Positions 55,098-63,780 of a stretch of 64,000 bases of DNA are shown here, piece by piece. Where the stretch lies: NCBI RefSeq assembly GCF_016900095.1, contig NZ_JACJJP010000002.1, positions 1 through 64,000 on the forward strand, read 5' to 3'. The translations under genes and the position numbers were made by a program. Within the stretch, counting starts at the first letter, position 1, and every line of letters starts with the position of its first letter. Under the pieces are notes generated by a model that had not been told where the DNA came from, ran no database searches, and saw nothing but the letters and a program-made list of their open reading frames with translations. This stretch comes from Gemmiger formicilis. Its GTDB lineage: Bacteria > Bacillota > Clostridia > Oscillospirales > Ruminococcaceae.

Positions 55098-56474
55098 ATG
55101 CCCGCAGCAACCCAGCCCCGCACCATGGCCGAAGGCAGCATCGGCCGCTGGATGCTCAGCCTGGCGGCACCCGCCGTGGTGGCCCAGGTCATCAACCTTT
55201 TGTACAACGTGGTGGACCGCATCTACATCGGCCACATGCCGGGGGTGGGCGCCACCGCCCTGACCGGCGTGGGGCTGTGCATGCCCATCCTCATGCTGGT
55301 CAACGCCTTTGCCATGCTGGCCGGCGCCGGCGGCGCCCCCCGGGCGGCCATCGCCATGGGCCGGGGGGACAACGACGCCGCCGAACGCATCACCGGCAAC
55401 TGCCTCACCGTGCTGCTGGCCATTGCGGTGGCGCTCACCGTGACCTTCTACGCCTTTGCCCCCCAGCTGCTGCGGCTGTTCGGCGCCAGCGACGCCACCC
55501 TGCCCTATGCCCTGAGCTACACCCGCATCTATGTGCTGGGCAGTGTCTTTGTGCTGGTGGTACTGGGCATGAACCCCTTCATCACCACCCAGGGCTTCTC
55601 CAAGTTCAGCATGCTCACCACCGTCATCGGGGCGGTGTGCAACATCGTGCTGGACCCCATCCTGATCTTCGGGCTGGGCATGGGGGTGGCCGGGGCCGCC
55701 GTGGCCACCGTCCTCAGCCAGGGGGTCAGCGCCGTGTGGGTGCTGCTCTTCCTGTGCGGGGAGCGCACCCGCCTGCGGCTGCGCCTGCCCAACCTGCGCC
55801 CCCGGGCCAAGGTGATCCTGCCCTGCCTGGCCCTGGGCGTCTCCTCCTTCGTCATGCTCTCCACCGAAAGCCTGCTCAGCATCAGCTTCAACGCCAGCCT
55901 GTCCCGCTACGGCGGGGATGTGGCCGTGGGTGCCATGACCATCATCACCAGCGTCAGCCAGCTCATCTCCATGCCCAACCAGGGCATCTGCCAGGGCGGC
56001 CAGCCCCTCATCGGCTACAACTTCGGCGCCGGCCGCCCTGACCGGGTCAAAAAAGCCTTCGCCTGCCAGTTCGGCATCTGCGTGGGTTACGCCACCCTGT
56101 TCTGGGCGGCGGTGATGGTCTTCCCCCACCTGTTCGTGAACATCTTCAATTCCGACCCCGAGCTGGTGGAGTATACCGTCTGGGGTATGCGCATCTACAT
56201 GGCGGGCATCTTTGCCAGCGGCTTCCAGACCAGCTGCCAGCAGGCTTTTGTGGCCCTGGGCCAGGCCAAGGTCAGCCTGCTGCTGGCCTGCGAGCGCAAG
56301 CTGATCCTGCTCATCCCCCTGATTTTCATCCTGCCTTACTTCATGCCGGACAACAAGGTGTTTGCGGTGTTCCTGGCCGAGCCGGTGAGCGATATCCTGG
56401 CCGCCGCCACCACCGTCACCGTCTTCATGACCCGGTTCAACAAGATCCTGAAAGCCGGGCCCGGCAAAGCCTGA
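55098..56474 (+). CDS. MATE-family exporter
   Basis: This 458-aa protein has twelve predicted helices, with the typical APAVVAQVINLLYNVVDRIYIGH helix 1 and GICQGGQPLIGYNFGAGRPDRVKKAF after helix 7. It is closer in pattern to the MepA-like group than the MATE at 26284. GGAAAGAAGG precedes ATG 55098; an earlier in-frame codon lies upstream of that site. It is a single-gene unit with its own promoter and terminator. Confidence 0.92.
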   Translation: MPAATQPRTMAEGSIGRWMLSLAAPAVVAQVINLLYNVVDRIYIGHMPGVGATALTGVGLCMPILMLVNAFAMLAGAGGAPRAAIAMGRGDNDAAERITGNCLTVLLAIAVALTVTFYAFAPQLLRLFGASDATLPYALSYTRIYVLGSVFVLVVLGMNPFITTQGFSKFSMLTTVIGAVCNIVLDPILIFGLGMGVAGAAVATVLSQGVSAVWVLLFLCGERTRLRLRLPNLRPRAKVILPCLALGVSSFVMLSTESLLSISFNASLSRYGGDVAVGAMTIITSVSQLISMPNQGICQGGQPLIGYNFGAGRPDRVKKAFACQFGICVGYATLFWAAVMVFPHLFVNIFNSDPELVEYTVWGMRIYMAGIFASGFQTSCQQAFVALGQAKVSLLLACERKLILLIPLIFILPYFMPDNKVFAVFLAEPVSDILAAATTVTVFMTRFNKILKAGPGKA

Positions 56475-56494
56475 GATTTTTGCCCAAAACACAG

Positions 56495-56553
56495 CGCCCC
56501 CACTCCCACAGACCTGTCAGGTTGCACAGGTTTTGGGGCTGGGGGCGTTTTCG
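56495..56553 (+). terminator. Terminator of the second MATE gene
   Basis: CGCCCCCACTCCCA pairs with TGGGGCTGGGGGCG around an inner CCTGT/ACAGG stem and is followed by TTTT. Confidence 0.75.
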
Positions 56554-56575
56554 GCTTTTCAGGACGGGCAAAGTG

Positions 56576-56584
56576 TGGTATACT
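56576..56584 (+). promoter_or_regulatory. Extended -10 promoter of the DUF368 gene
   Basis: TATACT (56579-56584) preceded by TG-G forms an extended -10, about 58 bases before the ATG. The -35 position (CTTTTC) is weak. Confidence 0.5.
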
Positions 56585-56642
56585 GGTCCCACGGACCGGT
56601 TCTGGCCCGGCTTTTTTTCGCAGATACGAAAGGATTTTGTAT

Positions 56643-57488
56643 ATGAAAGAGAATCGTCCCAATGTCCTGCGCCTGGTTCTTCGTCTGCTGCAGGGCATGC
56701 TCATCGGGGTGGGGGCCGTGCTGCCCGGCATCTCCGGCGGGGTGCTCTGTGTGGTGTTCGGCATCTACAAGCCGGTGATGGAACTGCTGGGCGACCCCCT
56801 GCACAAGTTCCGCACCCACGTGCCCAAGCTGCTGCCGGTGATTGCGGGCGCTGCCGTGGGCTTTCTGGGGGTGGCCAAGATTCTGGCCTTCTTCCTGGAA
56901 ACCTACCCCGCCCCCTCGGTCTGCCTCTTCATCGGGCTGATCACCGGCATGCTGCCCTCTCTTTTCCGGGAAGCGGGAGAGCAGGGCCGCCCCAAGGGCT
57001 GCGGCGCGGCCCTGGGCATCGCTTTCGCCCTGATCCTGGGCCTGCTCATCGGGCTGAACCTGTTTTCGGTGGTCATCACCCCCAACTTCGGGTGGTACCT
57101 GTTCTGCGGGTTCTGCCTGGCCCTCAGCGTCATTGCCCCGGGCATGAGCTTCTCCACCCTGCTCATGCCCCTGGGCCTGTACACCCCCTTCGTGGACGGC
57201 CTGGGCAGCCTGAAACTGGGCATCCTCATCCCGGCGGGCATCGGGGCGGTGATCACCGTCATCTGCCTGGCCCGGGCGGTGGATACCCTCTTCGACCGGT
57301 TCTACCCCTATGCCTTCCACGCCATCATCGGGGTGGTGCTGGCTGCCACCCTCATGATCGTGCCCTTCGACAGCTTCACGGTGTCGGCGGCTTCGGCGGT
57401 GGTGAATGTGGTCTGCCTGGCGGTGGGGGTGCTGGCCGCCCTGGCCCTGGACCGGTTCAATTCCCGGGTACCCAAGCAGGACGACTGA
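56643..57488 (+). CDS. DUF368 membrane protein, undecaprenyl-phosphate translocase family (PopT-like)
   Basis: This 281-aa protein has about eight predicted helices and the DUF368 signature GMLIGVGAVLPGISGGVLCVVFGIY, repeated later as LALSVIAPGMSFSTLLMPLGLY. DUF368 proteins have been reported to return undecaprenyl phosphate across the membrane in cell-wall synthesis. AAAGGA precedes ATG 56643. It is followed by a terminator shared with the convergent RpiR gene. Confidence 0.88.
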   Translation: MKENRPNVLRLVLRLLQGMLIGVGAVLPGISGGVLCVVFGIYKPVMELLGDPLHKFRTHVPKLLPVIAGAAVGFLGVAKILAFFLETYPAPSVCLFIGLITGMLPSLFREAGEQGRPKGCGAALGIAFALILGLLIGLNLFSVVITPNFGWYLFCGFCLALSVIAPGMSFSTLLMPLGLYTPFVDGLGSLKLGILIPAGIGAVITVICLARAVDTLFDRFYPYAFHAIIGVVLAATLMIVPFDSFTVSAASAVVNVVCLAVGVLAALALDRFNSRVPKQDD

Positions 57489-57503
57489 GATACACCAAAC
57501 AGC

Positions 57504-57550
57504 AAACGGAGTGTTCCTCCCTTCCGGGGAGAAACACTCCGTTTTTTTTT
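57504..57550. terminator. Bidirectional terminator between DUF368 and RpiR genes
   Basis: AAACGGAGTGTTTC-type arm (57504-57515) pairs with GAAACACTCCGTTT (57531-57543), with T-runs at the right and A-rich bases at the left. It separates the two convergent genes and touches the RpiR stop codon. Confidence 0.85.
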
Positions 57551-58397
57551 ACAGCAGTTTGGGGCCCAGCGCCTTGGAGGTGCGCTGCTTGGCGATGGTG
57601 GTCAGTTCCAGGTTGTCCATGGTAAAGCGAAGCACCAGCACTTCGGCCACATACAGCATGGCGATCTTGGCGGCAATGCTGCCCCCTTCCAGGGGGCTTT
57701 CCTGGGCGCCGCACAGCAGCACCACGTCGGCCAGGGCGGCGCCGGGGGAATCGGCGTAGTGGGTCATCAGGATGATGTGGGCCCCGCAGCTCTTGGCCAG
57801 GCGCAGGGTCTCCAGCATATCCCGGGTGGCGCCGGAGTAGGACACGAACAATACCACGTCTTCGGGCCCCATGAGGCTGGCGGTCAAAGCCTGCATGTGG
57901 CTGTCCCCGGCGGTGTGGAACTTGGTGGTCACGGTGGCAAACCGGGCCCAGATATCGTTGGCCAGCACCTGGCTGCCCCCCTGGCCGCAGCAGTACACCT
58001 GCCGGGCCCGCTGCAGCAGGGTGGCGGCCCGGTCCACGGCGGCGGGGTCCAGGGTATCCCGGGTGCCGGTGATGGCCTCGGTGCTCACCGCCGCCGCATA
58101 GGCGCACAGGCTGGCGGTGTCACTGCCCGGTTCCGGCTTGCCGGCGGCGGTGGGCTCGGCGGCGGCGTTGGCCTGGGCCAGGGCAATCTTCATTTCGTTG
58201 TACCCGTCAAAGCCCAGGGACCGGCAAAACCGGAAGATGGTGGCCTCGGCCACGCCGCAGGCCTTGGCCAGGGAGGAGATCGACAGATACTGTGCTTCCT
58301 CGGGGTGCTGGACCAGGTATTCGGCCACCAGCCGGCCGGACTTGGTCAGATCGTTGTGCTTGTCGCGCAGCAGCTGCCAGAAGCTCTGCTCTTTCAT
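57549..58397 (-). CDS. MurR/RpiR-family regulator of the sialic-acid locus
   Basis: This 282-aa regulator has an N-terminal HTH_6 domain (LVAEYLVQHPEEAQYLSISSLAKACGVAEATIFRFCRSLGFDGYNEMK) and a C-terminal SIS sugar-isomerase-like domain (VYCCGQGGSQVLANDIWARF ... VLFVSYSGATRDMLETLRLAKSCGAHIILMTHY). It lies divergently from the sialic-acid operon and its likely ligand is an amino-sugar phosphate such as ManNAc-6-P. ATG 58397 follows AAAGGA; a longer reading would run upstream through the promoter. Palindromes in both promoters fit autoregulation. Confidence 0.9.
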   Translation of the reverse strand: MKEQSFWQLLRDKHNDLTKSGRLVAEYLVQHPEEAQYLSISSLAKACGVAEATIFRFCRSLGFDGYNEMKIALAQANAAAEPTAAGKPEPGSDTASLCAYAAAVSTEAITGTRDTLDPAAVDRAATLLQRARQVYCCGQGGSQVLANDIWARFATVTTKFHTAGDSHMQALTASLMGPEDVVLFVSYSGATRDMLETLRLAKSCGAHIILMTHYADSPGAALADVVLLCGAQESPLEGGSIAAKIAMLYVAEVLVLRFTMDNLELTTIAKQRTSKALGPKLL

Positions 58398-58463
58398 GCT
58401 GGGATCGTTCCTTTCTGCAGTGGGTTCTGCGGTGGGGACCCGTGAAGGGGCACGGGTCATAAG

Positions 58464-58479
58464 TGAAAAATATTTTCTA
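58464..58479. promoter_or_regulatory. RpiR-type operator 1 (autoregulatory)
   Basis: TGAAAAATATTTTCTA shares 14 of 16 bases with 58905-58920. It lies directly after the -10 of the RpiR promoter, where binding would block transcription. Confidence 0.7.
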
Positions 58480-58484
58480 TATTT

Positions 58485-58513
58485 AGTATAAAAGAAAGTT
58501 TTCTGTTTGGCAA
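58485..58513 (-). promoter_or_regulatory. Promoter of the RpiR gene
   Basis: On the minus strand TTGCCA (58508-58513) and TATACT (58485-58490) are spaced by 17 bases. Confidence 0.75.
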
Positions 58514-58524
58514 GTGCGGCAAGT

Positions 58525-58890
58525 TGCTTAATCTGGCGATTGTGTATTGTATATATTGCCGGAAAATTCCGAAAAAAATGAAAACCTTTCCCGATTTTTC
58601 CACCCCGCATTTCCGGCCCTGCGGGGACAGCGGCCGCCCCGACGGAGAAAAAATCACGGAAAAAGGAAAAACTCTTTCGGGCAGGGCGGGGGAACCGGGG
58701 CGGCCGATCCGGTCAAAAAAGAAAAAATCTTACATTTTACATCCGGGCGCCTTCTGTCCGAAAAAAGGCCCGCCGCAGGGGGGACAGGGGAGAAGTATCG
58801 GAAAAACGGCGCTATTTGAAGAAAAAACGAGACGAAAAGTTCTGCCTTTGTATAAAACGTTGAAAAAACAGGGAAAAGATTGGGCAAAGA
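58525..58890. other. Gap in the divergent RpiR/sialic-acid region, no gene seen
   Basis: This stretch of about 366 bases is A-rich on the plus strand and purine-skewed, with no supported ORF, RNA fold or repeat. It lengthens the divergent control region unusually. Confidence 0.5.
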
Positions 58891-58895
58891 GCACC

Positions 58896-58924
58896 TAGAC
58901 AAAATGAAAATAATTTTCTAAAAT
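58896..58924 (+). promoter_or_regulatory. Promoter of the sialic-acid operon with embedded operator
   Basis: TAGACA (58896-58901) and TAAAAT (58919-58924) are spaced by 17 bases. TGAAAATAATTTTCTA (58905-58920) fills the spacer, so RpiR binding should exclude RNA polymerase. Confidence 0.72.
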
Positions 58925-58987
58925 GAAATCACTGAAAGGGCGCGGACCCAAACGCCCGCAAACGGAACAAACACAAAGGAGAACATT

Positions 58988-60343
58988 ATGAAGAAGCAGC
59001 TTTCCCTGTTGTTGGCGGCCGGTATGGCCGTGAGCGTGCTGGCCGGATGCGGCAGCACTTCCAGCACCACCACGACGGACAGCACCGCCACCGCCGACAC
59101 CGGCGCTTCCAGCTCCGCCGCCACCGGTGAGGCCACCGCCATCACCCTGTGGACCTATCCCATCGGCAGCTTCGGCGATTCCGCCACCGTGGACAGCCTG
59201 ATTGCCAAGTTCAACGAATCCCATCCCGAGATCAGCGTCACGGTGGAGTACCTGGACTACACCAACGGCGACGACCAGGTCACCGCCGCCATCGAGGCGG
59301 GCACCACCCCCGACATCATCATGGAAGGCCCCGAACGTCTGGTTTCCAACTGGGGCGCCAAGGGCAAGATGCTGCCCCTAAACGACCTGTGGACCGACGA
59401 GGCCGTGGCCGACATCTCCGCCACCAGCGAAAACGTGGTCAGCGCCTGCCAGTGGAGCGACGGCAACTACTATGAATACCCCCTGTGCATGACCACCCAC
59501 ACCATGGCCATCAACAAGGAAATGTTTGAGGCCGCCGGCGCTTTGCAGTACATCAACGACGACGGCACCTGGACCACCGAGAACTTTGCAAAGGCCCTCA
59601 AGGCCCTGAAGGATTCCGGCGTCTCCACCACCGCCATCGTCTACTGCGGCGGCCAGGGCGGCGACCAGGGCACCCGCGCTCTGGTGAACAACCTCTACAG
59701 CGGCCAGTTCACCAACGCCGACCACACCGCCTACACCGCCGACAGCGACGCCAACAAGAAGGCGTTGCAGCAGCTGGTGGACTGGGTTGACGAAGGTCTC
59801 ATCACCTACGACGCCGCCGCCCAGGCCAGCGACGAACTGCAGCTGTTCGCCAACGGCAACGTGGCCATGACCCTGTGCTGGAACGCTTCCAACCAGGCCA
59901 ACTATGCCGAGTCCGTCACCTTCACCGCCATGCCGGTGGCCTTCCCCTCCGACGACGGCGTGCCCGAACTGTGCGGCGGCATCTGGGGCTTTGGTCTGTT
60001 CGATAACGGCGACGACGCCAAGGCCGCCGCTTCCAAGGAATTCATCAAGTTCCTGTGCGACGACGCCGAGCAGGGCCCCGAAAGCGTCCGCCTGACCGGT
60101 TTCTTCCCCGTCCGTTCCTCCTTCGGCGATGTGTACGCCGGCACCGAGGATGAAGCCCGCATGGCGCAGTTCGCCAGCTTCATGCAGTATCTGGGCGACT
60201 ACTACAACGTGGCTCCCGGCTGGGCCGAGCAGCGCACCGCCTGGTGGAACATGCTGCAGCAGATCTTCAGCGGCGTGAGCGTGGACGACGCCACCGCCAC
60301 CTACCAGCAGAGCTGCGCCGACGCCATCAGCGCCGCGGCCTGA
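58988..60343 (+). CDS. ABC substrate-binding lipoprotein, probable sialic-acid binding
   Basis: This 451-aa lipoprotein has a signal peptide with lipobox VLAGC (Cys 21), a Ser/Thr-rich linker to about residue 50, and a type 1 binding fold (ITLWTYPIGSFGD ... PDIIMEGPERLVSNWGAKGKMLPL ... AMTLCWNAS). By position with nanA, nanE and a YhcH protein it captures N-acetylneuraminate or a related sugar. AAAGGAGA precedes the ATG. It is first in the operon under the RpiR-controlled promoter. Confidence 0.88.
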   Translation: MKKQLSLLLAAGMAVSVLAGCGSTSSTTTTDSTATADTGASSSAATGEATAITLWTYPIGSFGDSATVDSLIAKFNESHPEISVTVEYLDYTNGDDQVTAAIEAGTTPDIIMEGPERLVSNWGAKGKMLPLNDLWTDEAVADISATSENVVSACQWSDGNYYEYPLCMTTHTMAINKEMFEAAGALQYINDDGTWTTENFAKALKALKDSGVSTTAIVYCGGQGGDQGTRALVNNLYSGQFTNADHTAYTADSDANKKALQQLVDWVDEGLITYDAAAQASDELQLFANGNVAMTLCWNASNQANYAESVTFTAMPVAFPSDDGVPELCGGIWGFGLFDNGDDAKAAASKEFIKFLCDDAEQGPESVRLTGFFPVRSSFGDVYAGTEDEARMAQFASFMQYLGDYYNVAPGWAEQRTAWWNMLQQIFSGVSVDDATATYQQSCADAISAAA

Positions 60344-60423
60344 CAAAACTGATATGCAAGGCGGCATGACCTGCCGCCGGGGACATGCCCCCTCCGGCCG
60401 CTGACAGCCGGCGGGGCCAGCCG

Positions 60424-60468
60424 CCCCCGCTCCATCGGGTCAAACAGGTGGAGCGGGGGTCTTATTTG
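60424..60468 (+). terminator. Partial terminator between binding protein and permeases
   Basis: CCCCCGCTCCA and TGGAGCGGGGG form an 11-bp stem with a 14-base loop and TCTTATTTG tail, in a 178-base gap. It probably lowers permease expression relative to the binding protein rather than ending the operon. Confidence 0.7.
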
Positions 60469-60521
60469 TATCCGGTTCTTTTCCCCCGCGGGGGACCCAT
60501 CTAGTAAAGGAGGGCCTTTGC

Positions 60522-61469
60522 ATGGCTTCCAAAACCAAGGCGGCCGCCGCCGGCGGCGAAACCCTGACCTACAACCAGGGAACCTTCCGCAACTCGGCAC
60601 TGGTGCGGCAGCAGACCCTGGCGGCTTATCTCTTCCTGCTGCCGGCACTCGTCTTCTTTGTCCTGTTCGTGGTGGTGCCCATGGTCATGTGCCTGGTCAC
60701 CAGCTTCCTGGACTACCGCATGGGCAAGCCCCTCACCTTTGTGGGCTTCGCCCAGTACATCAAGATGTTCCGGGACCCCGTTTTCCTCAAGGCCCTGCAG
60801 AACACCTTCATCCTGGTCATCGTGGCCGTGCCCGCCGTCACCGCCTTTTCTTTGTGGGTGGGCTCGGTGGTGTACAAGATGTCCTCCTTCAAGCGCAGCT
60901 TCTACCGGTGTGTGTTCTACCTGCCGGTGGTCACCGGCACCGTGGCCGTGGCCGTGGTGTGGAAGTGGATGTTCAACAAGTACACCGGCCTGATCAACTA
61001 CGTGCTGAACGCCGTGGGCCTGATCAACGAAAACATCAGCTGGCTGGGCGACGCCCGCTTCGCCCTGGGCTGTATCACCCTGATCCTCTTCACCACCTCC
61101 ATCGGCCAGCCCATCGTGCTGTACATCGCGGCCCTGGGCAACGTGGACCCCTCCCTGATCGACGCGGCGGAGGTGGACGGCGCTTCCAACCTGCAGGTCT
61201 TCTGGCACATCAAGTGGCCCCAGATCATGCCCACCACCCTGTACATCCTGGTCATCACCACCATCAACACCTTCCAGTGCTATGCCCTGATCCAGCTGTT
61301 GACCTCCGGCGGTCCCAACCACGCCACCGATACCATCATGTACTACATCTACTACCAGGCCTTCAAGCTGAATGATTACGGCTACGGCAACGCCATGGGC
61401 GTGGTGCTGGCCATCATCATTGCCATCCTCAGCGCCATTCAGTTCAAGTTCGCCGGTTCGTCTGACTAA
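60522..61469 (+). CDS. ABC sugar permease 1 of the sialic-acid importer
   Basis: This 315-aa permease has six predicted helices and the EAA loop DPSLIDAAEVDGASNLQVFWHIKWPQIMPT. An N-terminal extension of about 35 residues precedes helix 1. AAGGAGGG precedes the ATG. It pairs with the next permease; 15 bases separate them. Confidence 0.92.
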   Translation: MASKTKAAAAGGETLTYNQGTFRNSALVRQQTLAAYLFLLPALVFFVLFVVVPMVMCLVTSFLDYRMGKPLTFVGFAQYIKMFRDPVFLKALQNTFILVIVAVPAVTAFSLWVGSVVYKMSSFKRSFYRCVFYLPVVTGTVAVAVVWKWMFNKYTGLINYVLNAVGLINENISWLGDARFALGCITLILFTTSIGQPIVLYIAALGNVDPSLIDAAEVDGASNLQVFWHIKWPQIMPTTLYILVITTINTFQCYALIQLLTSGGPNHATDTIMYYIYYQAFKLNDYGYGNAMGVVLAIIIAILSAIQFKFAGSSD

Positions 61470-61484
61470 AAGGAGGGTCACACT

Positions 61485-62324
61485 ATGGAATCCAGCGTCA
61501 AAAGCAAAGCCCTGACCCCCGGCAAGGTCCTGACCAACGTTGTTCTGGTGCTGCTGGCGGTGTTCTTCATCTTCCCGCTGTACTGGATCGTCACCGGTTC
61601 CTTCAAGGACCGCATTGCGGTCAACGCCAGCCCGCCGGTGTGGTTCCCCACCGAACCCACCCTGGACAACTACATCCGCCTGTTTGACAACCCCGCCCTG
61701 CGCTGGCTGGGCAACACCGTCTTCATGGCGGTGGTGGCCATGGCCCTGACCTGCATCACCGCCGCCATGGCGGGCTACGTGCTGGCCAAAAAGCGCTTTC
61801 CCGGCCGCAAGCTCATCTTCAGCATCATGATCTGCGCCATGGCCCTGCCCAAGCAGGTCATCCTCATCCCTTTGCTGAAAGAGATGAGCTTCCTGGGCCT
61901 GCACGACAGCCTGTGGGCGGTCATCTTCCCCACGGTGGGCTGGCCCTTCGGCATCTTCCTCATGAAGCAGTTCAGCGAGACCATCCCCGGTGAGATGATC
62001 GAAGCCGCCCGCATCGACGGCGCCGGCGAGGTGCGCACCTTCACCGACGTGGTGCTGCCCATGGTCACCCCGGGCATCGGCGCGCTGGCCATCTTCACCT
62101 TCATCAACAGCTGGAACGACTACTTCCTGCAGTTGATCATGCTGAACTCCAGCAACAACCTGACCATTTCCCTGGGCATTGCCAAGATCCAGGCGGAAAT
62201 GTCCAACGACTTCGGCCTGATCATGGCGGGCGCCGCCCTGGCCGCCATTCCCATCATCGCCGTGTTCCTGGCCTTCCAGAAGTACTTCACCCAGGGCATC
62301 GCCATGGGTGCCGTCAAGGGCTGA
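61485..62324 (+). CDS. ABC sugar permease 2 of the sialic-acid importer
   Basis: This 279-aa permease has six predicted helices and the EAA loop PGEMIEAARIDGAGEVRTFTDVVLPMVTP, ending YFTQGIAMGAVKG. AAGGAGGG precedes the ATG. No ATP-binding gene follows, so a shared ATPase must drive the importer. Confidence 0.92.
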   Translation: MESSVKSKALTPGKVLTNVVLVLLAVFFIFPLYWIVTGSFKDRIAVNASPPVWFPTEPTLDNYIRLFDNPALRWLGNTVFMAVVAMALTCITAAMAGYVLAKKRFPGRKLIFSIMICAMALPKQVILIPLLKEMSFLGLHDSLWAVIFPTVGWPFGIFLMKQFSETIPGEMIEAARIDGAGEVRTFTDVVLPMVTPGIGALAIFTFINSWNDYFLQLIMLNSSNNLTISLGIAKIQAEMSNDFGLIMAGAALAAIPIIAVFLAFQKYFTQGIAMGAVKG

Positions 62325-62348
62325 TACTGTATAAGGAGTGTTTGAACG

Positions 62349-63278
62349 ATGAAAGACATCACCAGATACCGCGGCGTCATTCCGGCGTTCTATGCCTGCT
62401 ACGCGCCGGACGGCTCCATCTCCACCGACGGAGTCCGCGCCCTGACCCGCCACCTCATCGGCAAAGGGGTGAAAGGGGTGTATGTGGGCGGTTCCTCCGG
62501 CGAGTGCATCTACCAGCATGTAGAGGAGCGCAAGGCCGTGCTGGAAGCGGTCATGGAGGAAGCCGCCGGCAAGATCACCGTCATTGCCCATGTGGCCTGC
62601 AACAACACCGCCGATTCCGCCGAGCTGGCCGCCCATGCGGAAAGCTGCGGCGTGGACGCCATTGCGGCCATTCCGCCCATCTACTTCCACCTGCCGCCCT
62701 ACGCCATCGCCGCCTACTGGAACGCCATGAGCGCCGCGGCCCCCCACACCGAATTCGTCATCTACAACATCCCCCAGCTGGCGGGCACCGGCCTGACCAT
62801 GCCCCTGCTGGAAGAGATGCTCAAGAACCCCAACGTCATCGCGGTGAAGAACTCCTCCATGCCCACCCAGGACATCCAGATGTTCAAGGACGCGGGCATC
62901 GCCGCCCGGGGTGCCGACGGCTTTGCGGTCTTCAACGGCCCCGATGAGCAGTTTGTCTCGGGGCTGGCCATGGGCGCGGACGGCGGCATCGGCGGCACCT
63001 ACGCCGTCATGCCGGAACTCTTCCTGAAAATGTACGAGCTGGTCAAGGCCGGGGAGATCCCCGCCGCCCGCACCATCCAGTATCAGGCCGACCGCATCAT
63101 CTACAAGATGTGCGAGGCCAAGGGCAACCTGTACGCCGTGCAGAAGGAAATTCTGCGCCGCCAGTACGGCCTGGAGCTGGGCGGGGTGCGCGCACCCCTG
63201 CCCAACCTGGAACCCGGGGACGAGGCTGTCGTCGCCAAGGCCCAGGCCATGATCGAAGCCGCCGTAAAGGCGCTGTAA
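62349..63278 (+). CDS. nanA: N-acetylneuraminate lyase-type aldolase
   Basis: This 309-aa DHDPS/NAL-superfamily enzyme splits N-acetylneuraminate into N-acetylmannosamine and pyruvate. The pyruvate-binding GGSSGE (47-52), Tyr139 in YNIP and the Schiff-base Lys167 in IAVKNSS are present. The motif set alone fits several members of the superfamily; the operon with YhcH and NanE decides for NanA. AAGGAG precedes the ATG. Confidence 0.9.
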   Translation: MKDITRYRGVIPAFYACYAPDGSISTDGVRALTRHLIGKGVKGVYVGGSSGECIYQHVEERKAVLEAVMEEAAGKITVIAHVACNNTADSAELAAHAESCGVDAIAAIPPIYFHLPPYAIAAYWNAMSAAAPHTEFVIYNIPQLAGTGLTMPLLEEMLKNPNVIAVKNSSMPTQDIQMFKDAGIAARGADGFAVFNGPDEQFVSGLAMGADGGIGGTYAVMPELFLKMYELVKAGEIPAARTIQYQADRIIYKMCEAKGNLYAVQKEILRRQYGLELGGVRAPLPNLEPGDEAVVAKAQAMIEAAVKAL

Positions 63279-63312
63279 CGCCCGGCGGACCTTTGCCGAA
63301 AGGAGCTGTGCC

Positions 63313-63771
63313 ATGATCACCGATACCCTTGCCAACCTGGCCCGGTACCGCGGGCTGCACAAGAACCTGGACACCGCCATCGCCTGGCTTGCCGGACACG
63401 ATGTGACGGCGCTGCCCCTGGGGCGCACCGTCATCGACGGGGAGGCGGTCTTTGTCAACGTGATGGAGGCCGAGCTGCGGGACGCCGAGGGCGCCGCCTT
63501 CGAGTATCACCGCCGCTACGCCGACCTGCAGATTGATCTGACCGGGGCCGAGCGGTGGGACTGGGCCGCCGCGGGCACCCCGCTGGTATCCCACGCCCCC
63601 TACGACCCGGACAGCGATGCGGGCCTGGGCGCCGGGCCGGAACAGGCCACCGGCATGCTGGGAGAAGGGCGGTTTGCCCTCTTCCTGCCTGGGGAACCCC
63701 ACAAGCCCAGCTGCCACTGCGGGGTGTGCACCCATCTGCGCAAGGCCGTGGTCAAGATCGAGATGGGTTGA
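63313..63771 (+). CDS. YhcH/YjgK/YiaL-family protein (NanQ-like anomerase)
   Basis: This 152-aa cupin-like protein has YHRRYADLQIDLTGAE and LFLPGEPHKPSC, with metal-ligand His and Glu residues typical of the family. Members in sialic-acid operons (NanQ) speed anomer conversion of the sugar so that NanA can use it. AAAGGAG precedes the ATG. It lies between nanA and nanE. Confidence 0.88.
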   Translation: MITDTLANLARYRGLHKNLDTAIAWLAGHDVTALPLGRTVIDGEAVFVNVMEAELRDAEGAAFEYHRRYADLQIDLTGAERWDWAAAGTPLVSHAPYDPDSDAGLGAGPEQATGMLGEGRFALFLPGEPHKPSCHCGVCTHLRKAVVKIEMG

Positions 63772-63780
63772 AAGGACGCT

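Noticed and set aside
58398-58610. Longer N-terminus for the RpiR regulator
   Set aside because: It would start upstream of its own promoter and operator. ATG 58397 has a ribosome site and matches the usual family start.
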